64,000 nucleotides of DNA from Chitinophaga deserti (GTDB lineage: Bacteria; Bacteroidota; Bacteroidia; Chitinophagales; Chitinophagaceae): NCBI RefSeq assembly GCF_003149455.1, contig NZ_QFFK01000010.1:124001-188000 (forward strand), written 5' to 3'. The translations under genes were made by a program, and so were the position numbers. Position 1 is the first letter of the stretch. The number at the start of each line of letters is the position of its first letter. The notes under the pieces were generated by a model. It made no database searches, was not told where the DNA came from, and saw nothing but the letters and a program-made list of their open reading frames with translations. Of this stretch, positions 61,513-64,000 are shown piece by piece.

Positions 61513-63026
61513 GCCCCTAAATTATACATCTTGCCGTATTTGTCCTGCGCGTATGCCATGAAGTGCTTAAAGTTCAGCTTCTCGCCGGTCACTTTTTCAC
61601 ATAACTCATTGGAGGTGTAATACCTGCCGTGGCGGTGGATATTATCGCGCAGCCAGAGGAGCAGTCCATCGTAACGGCCGTCAGCAATAGCACTGTCGAG
61701 GCCGGTGATCTGTTTCCTGGCTGCGTTATGGAACTGTGCCGCATAGAAGCTGCCGAGTGAGTATGTGGGGAAGTATCCGAAGCTGCCGTGGCTCCAGTGG
61801 ATATCCTGCAGTACACCGTGCATATCGTCCGTCACTTTCACGCCGAGGTAATCGAGGTAGTATTTATTCCAGATATCGCGGAGGTCTTTGGTTTGCAGTT
61901 CGCCGCCGATCAGTCCTTTCTCGATCTCATAACGGATCATGACATGGAAATGGTAGGTAAGTTCATCCGCTTCCGTACGTATCAGCGAGGGCTGTACCTG
62001 GTTAATGGCTTTGTAGAAGTCCATGATGGGTACGGCCTGGAGGTTGGCGCGGAAAAGGCCCTGCAGGTGCCCGTAATGCTTTTGCCAGAATATAAGGCTA
62101 CGGCCTACGTTGTTTTCCCACAGGCGGCTTTGGGATTCATGGATGCCGAGGCTGGCGGCTTCTCCGCAGGGCAGCCCGTATTGTTCCACCGGGAGGCCCT
62201 GTTCGTAGAGTGCGTGACCGCCTTCGTGAATACAGCTCCAGGTCATATTCCCGAGGTCCTGCTCATCGATGCGGGTGGTCACCCTTACATCGCGCGGGTT
62301 GAAGCTGGTAGTGAACGGGTGCTCCGATACGTCCTGACGGCCGGCACCGAAATCGTAGCCCATGGCTTTGAGGATATCGATCCCGAACTGCCATTGCTGG
62401 TCTTTGGGATAGAGCCTGTTCAGGAACTTACGGTCGGGAGGTGTTTGCAGGGCAATTTGCTGCAGCAGGGGCAACAGGGATTGTCTTACATCGCGGAAGA
62501 TGGCATCGAGCATAGCCACGTCTGCGCCTTTTTCATATTCATCGAGCAATGCATCGTAAGGGTGGCCGGTATATCCGAGGATCCGGGTTTCCTGTTTTTT
62601 CAGTTCCACCATTTTAGCCAGCGGGCCTTCGAACACGGAGAAGTCTTTCTCTTTCCGGGATTTTATCCAGGCATGGTAGGAAGTGTTAGTGGCGGTAGAC
62701 AGTTCTGCCACGAAAGAAGCGGGGTATTTACGCTGCTTTTCATAGTCTTCGGCCGAGAGCTGAACGTTCCTGCGCTGGATATCATCGAGGTCGGTGCGTG
62801 ACTTCAGTTCTGCCAGCAGATCTCCCAATTCCGGGGCGGTAGACAGTTCGTGGGCGATGGTACTAAGGGTGGTGATTTGCTGGCCGCGGAAGCCGGCGCC
62901 TTTTTCGGGGAGGTAGGTTTCCTGGTCCCATCCGAGTACGGAAGTAGCGTTGCGTACATCGGCGATTTTCTGCATCCTGGCTTTGTATTCGTCGTAGAGT
63001 GATGCTGAAGTTTTTTGCACTGTCAT
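61509..63026 (-). CDS. M32 family carboxypeptidase (Taq-type)
   Basis: The 505-residue metallopeptidase has the zinc motif H267-E-G-G-H271 (CIHEGGHALYEQG), an ESQSRLWEN motif with the third ligand Glu, and the conserved DVRVTTRID and YHFHVMIRYEIEKGLI segments. It removes C-terminal residues from peptides in the cytosol. A TAnnTTTG box (63052-63045 on the minus strand) lies upstream. The downstream lipoprotein gene overlaps by four bases. Confidence 0.95.
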   Translation of the reverse strand: MTVQKTSASLYDEYKARMQKIADVRNATSVLGWDQETYLPEKGAGFRGQQITTLSTIAHELSTAPELGDLLAELKSRTDLDDIQRRNVQLSAEDYEKQRKYPASFVAELSTATNTSYHAWIKSRKEKDFSVFEGPLAKMVELKKQETRILGYTGHPYDALLDEYEKGADVAMLDAIFRDVRQSLLPLLQQIALQTPPDRKFLNRLYPKDQQWQFGIDILKAMGYDFGAGRQDVSEHPFTTSFNPRDVRVTTRIDEQDLGNMTWSCIHEGGHALYEQGLPVEQYGLPCGEAASLGIHESQSRLWENNVGRSLIFWQKHYGHLQGLFRANLQAVPIMDFYKAINQVQPSLIRTEADELTYHFHVMIRYEIEKGLIGGELQTKDLRDIWNKYYLDYLGVKVTDDMHGVLQDIHWSHGSFGYFPTYSLGSFYAAQFHNAARKQITGLDSAIADGRYDGLLLWLRDNIHRHGRYYTSNELCEKVTGEKLNFKHFMAYAQDKYGKMYNLGA

Positions 63027-63044
63027 GAAAAGCGGTTTATTTTA

Positions 63045-63052
63045 CAAATCTA
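63045..63052 (-). promoter_or_regulatory. -7 promoter box (TAGATTTG) for M32 carboxypeptidase
   Basis: Exact TAnnTTTG match on the minus strand, 19 bases before the ATG at 63026. Confidence 0.5.
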
Positions 63053-63109
63053 ATCAACTGCCGGTTTCGCCAGCCATTGAAAGCGGAGAATGTTGATTAT
63101 CTTGAAGAT

Positions 63110-64000
63110 ATGACGATTCAATCCATCCTGCAAGTTATTGAGCAATTTGCGCCGCCTGCCTATCAGGAAAGTTACGACAACGCCGGTCTCCTCTTCGGAG
63201 ACTCCTCATGGGAGGTAAAAGGCGTATTACTCACCCTGGATGCTACGGAGGCTGTGCTCGACGAAGCAATCGCAAAAGGCTGTAACCTGGTGATTGCGCA
63301 TCACCCCATCGTGTTCGGTGGCCTGAAGCGTATCACGGGGCGGAATTATGTGGAAAGGGTGGCAATTAAAGCTATCAGGAACGACATTGCCGTATATGCC
63401 GCCCATACCAACCTTGATAATGTACGGGCCGGGGTGAGCGCCATGATGGCGAAGCAACTCGGCCTGGAGGGTACCCGGGTACTGGATCCCAAAAAGGATC
63501 TGCTCCGCAAGCTCTATACATTCGTGCCTGCCGCGCAGGTTTCCGCGGTACAGGACGCCCTTTTTGCTGCGGGCGCCGGCCATATCGGGAACTACAGCGA
63601 GTGCAGTTTTACACATGAAGGCACAGGAACCTTTAAAGGGGGAGAGGGCAGCAATCCATTCGCCGGTAAGCCCGGTGAGCGGCATGGAGAGGCGGAAGTG
63701 AAGCTGGAAGTTATCTTCCCGGCCCAGCTGGAAGGGAAGGTGACGGCAGCCTTACTGGCGGCCCATCCTTATGAGGAAGTGGCTTACGACATTCTGAAAC
63801 TGGAGAACCGGTGGGCGGAAGTGGGCTCCGGGCTGGTAGGGGAGCTGCCGGAGGCTATGGAGGAAATGGACTTCCTCCGGATGGTGAAGGAGCGTTTCCG
63901 GACGGGATGCGTACGGTATACCCCCCTGAGAGGGAAGAAAGTACGGAAAGTGGCAGTATGTGGCGGGGCGGGAAGCTTCCTGCTGAAGCAGGCAAGGGCG
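63110..64000 (+). CDS. Nif3-like dinuclear metal centre protein (DUF34), 3' end outside window
   Basis: From the ATG at 63110 the frame stays open to the last base, giving 297 residues so far. It has the family start TIQSILQVIEQFAPPAYQESYDNAGLL, the metal-site NLVIAHHPIVFGGLKRITG, IAVYAAHTNLDN and an internal CutA-like insertion (KLYTFVPAAQVSAVQDALFAAGAGHIGNY), which is common in Bacteroidota Nif3. The C-terminal metal ligands lie beyond the edge. Members are widely kept; a GTP cyclohydrolase-like or metal-insertion role has been suggested for relatives, but the function is not settled. Confidence 0.92.
   Translation, partial: MTIQSILQVIEQFAPPAYQESYDNAGLLFGDSSWEVKGVLLTLDATEAVLDEAIAKGCNLVIAHHPIVFGGLKRITGRNYVERVAIKAIRNDIAVYAAHTNLDNVRAGVSAMMAKQLGLEGTRVLDPKKDLLRKLYTFVPAAQVSAVQDALFAAGAGHIGNYSECSFTHEGTGTFKGGEGSNPFAGKPGERHGEAEVKLEVIFPAQLEGKVTAALLAAHPYEEVAYDILKLENRWAEVGSGLVGELPEAMEEMDFLRMVKERFRTGCVRYTPLRGKKVRKVAVCGGAGSFLLKQARA

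Overview
The window looks like chromosomal DNA of a Bacteroidota bacterium, most likely a member of the Chitinophagaceae. The reasons are: many start sites preceded by the Bacteroidota -7 box TAnnTTTG; type IX secretion (T9SS) substrates of sorting types A and B with PorP/SprF partners; an ECF sigma/FecR/STN surface-signalling set; a mitochondrial-type citrate synthase; and almost no Shine-Dalgarno sequences. No tRNA, rRNA, CRISPR array, transposase or phage integrase was seen. The genus assignment is inference.

Region 1 (1-12304) is the 3' half of an extracellular contractile injection system (eCIS) operon on the + strand. It holds the C-terminus of a large baseplate-type protein, the CIS tape-measure family protein, a membrane-anchored VWA protein, a DUF4157 protein fused to a metzincin-like protease, the eCIS AAA+ ATPase, a GH46 chitosanase-like enzyme without signal peptide, and a 1289-residue DUF4157 protein with a candidate nuclease-like segment. 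Genes overlap or lie a few bases apart, except for about 107 bp before the first DUF4157 gene. That gap carries two hairpins and a 20-codon leader ORF. This cargo-type cassette is the most interesting part of the window.

Region 2 (12385-21203) holds an M1 aminopeptidase, a radical SAM/SPASM protein, an ECF sigma-FecR-STN cell-surface signalling set whose STN domain sits on a small outer-membrane barrel, and a second ECF sigma operon (membrane protein, HMA-like protein, DinB-like protein) divergent from a CDF metal exporter.

Region 3 (21204-49147) is mostly housekeeping: rsmG, a GT2 glycosyltransferase, an orphan CDI immunity-like gene, tgt, an LptF/LptG permease, citrate synthase, recG, an FAD oxidoreductase with an SSS transporter, a LOG protein, an O-methyltransferase, a glucosaminidase/LysM protein, hpt, a YfbK-like VWA protein, a second SSS transporter, two rRNA methyltransferase-like genes and grpE-dnaJ. 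Inside it, at 29983-34734, lies a T9SS type B adhesin with its PorP/SprF partner.

Region 4 (49148-59167) begins with a gene-free stretch of about 0.7 kb rich in short repeats. A minus-strand T9SS surface locus follows: two giant PKD adhesins of 1614 and 945 residues, a PorP/SprF protein and a miniature type A CTD protein. Region 5 (59364-64000) has a TPMT-like methyltransferase, a rhodanese-thioredoxin fusion, a lipoprotein, an M32 carboxypeptidase and a Nif3-like gene cut by the window edge.
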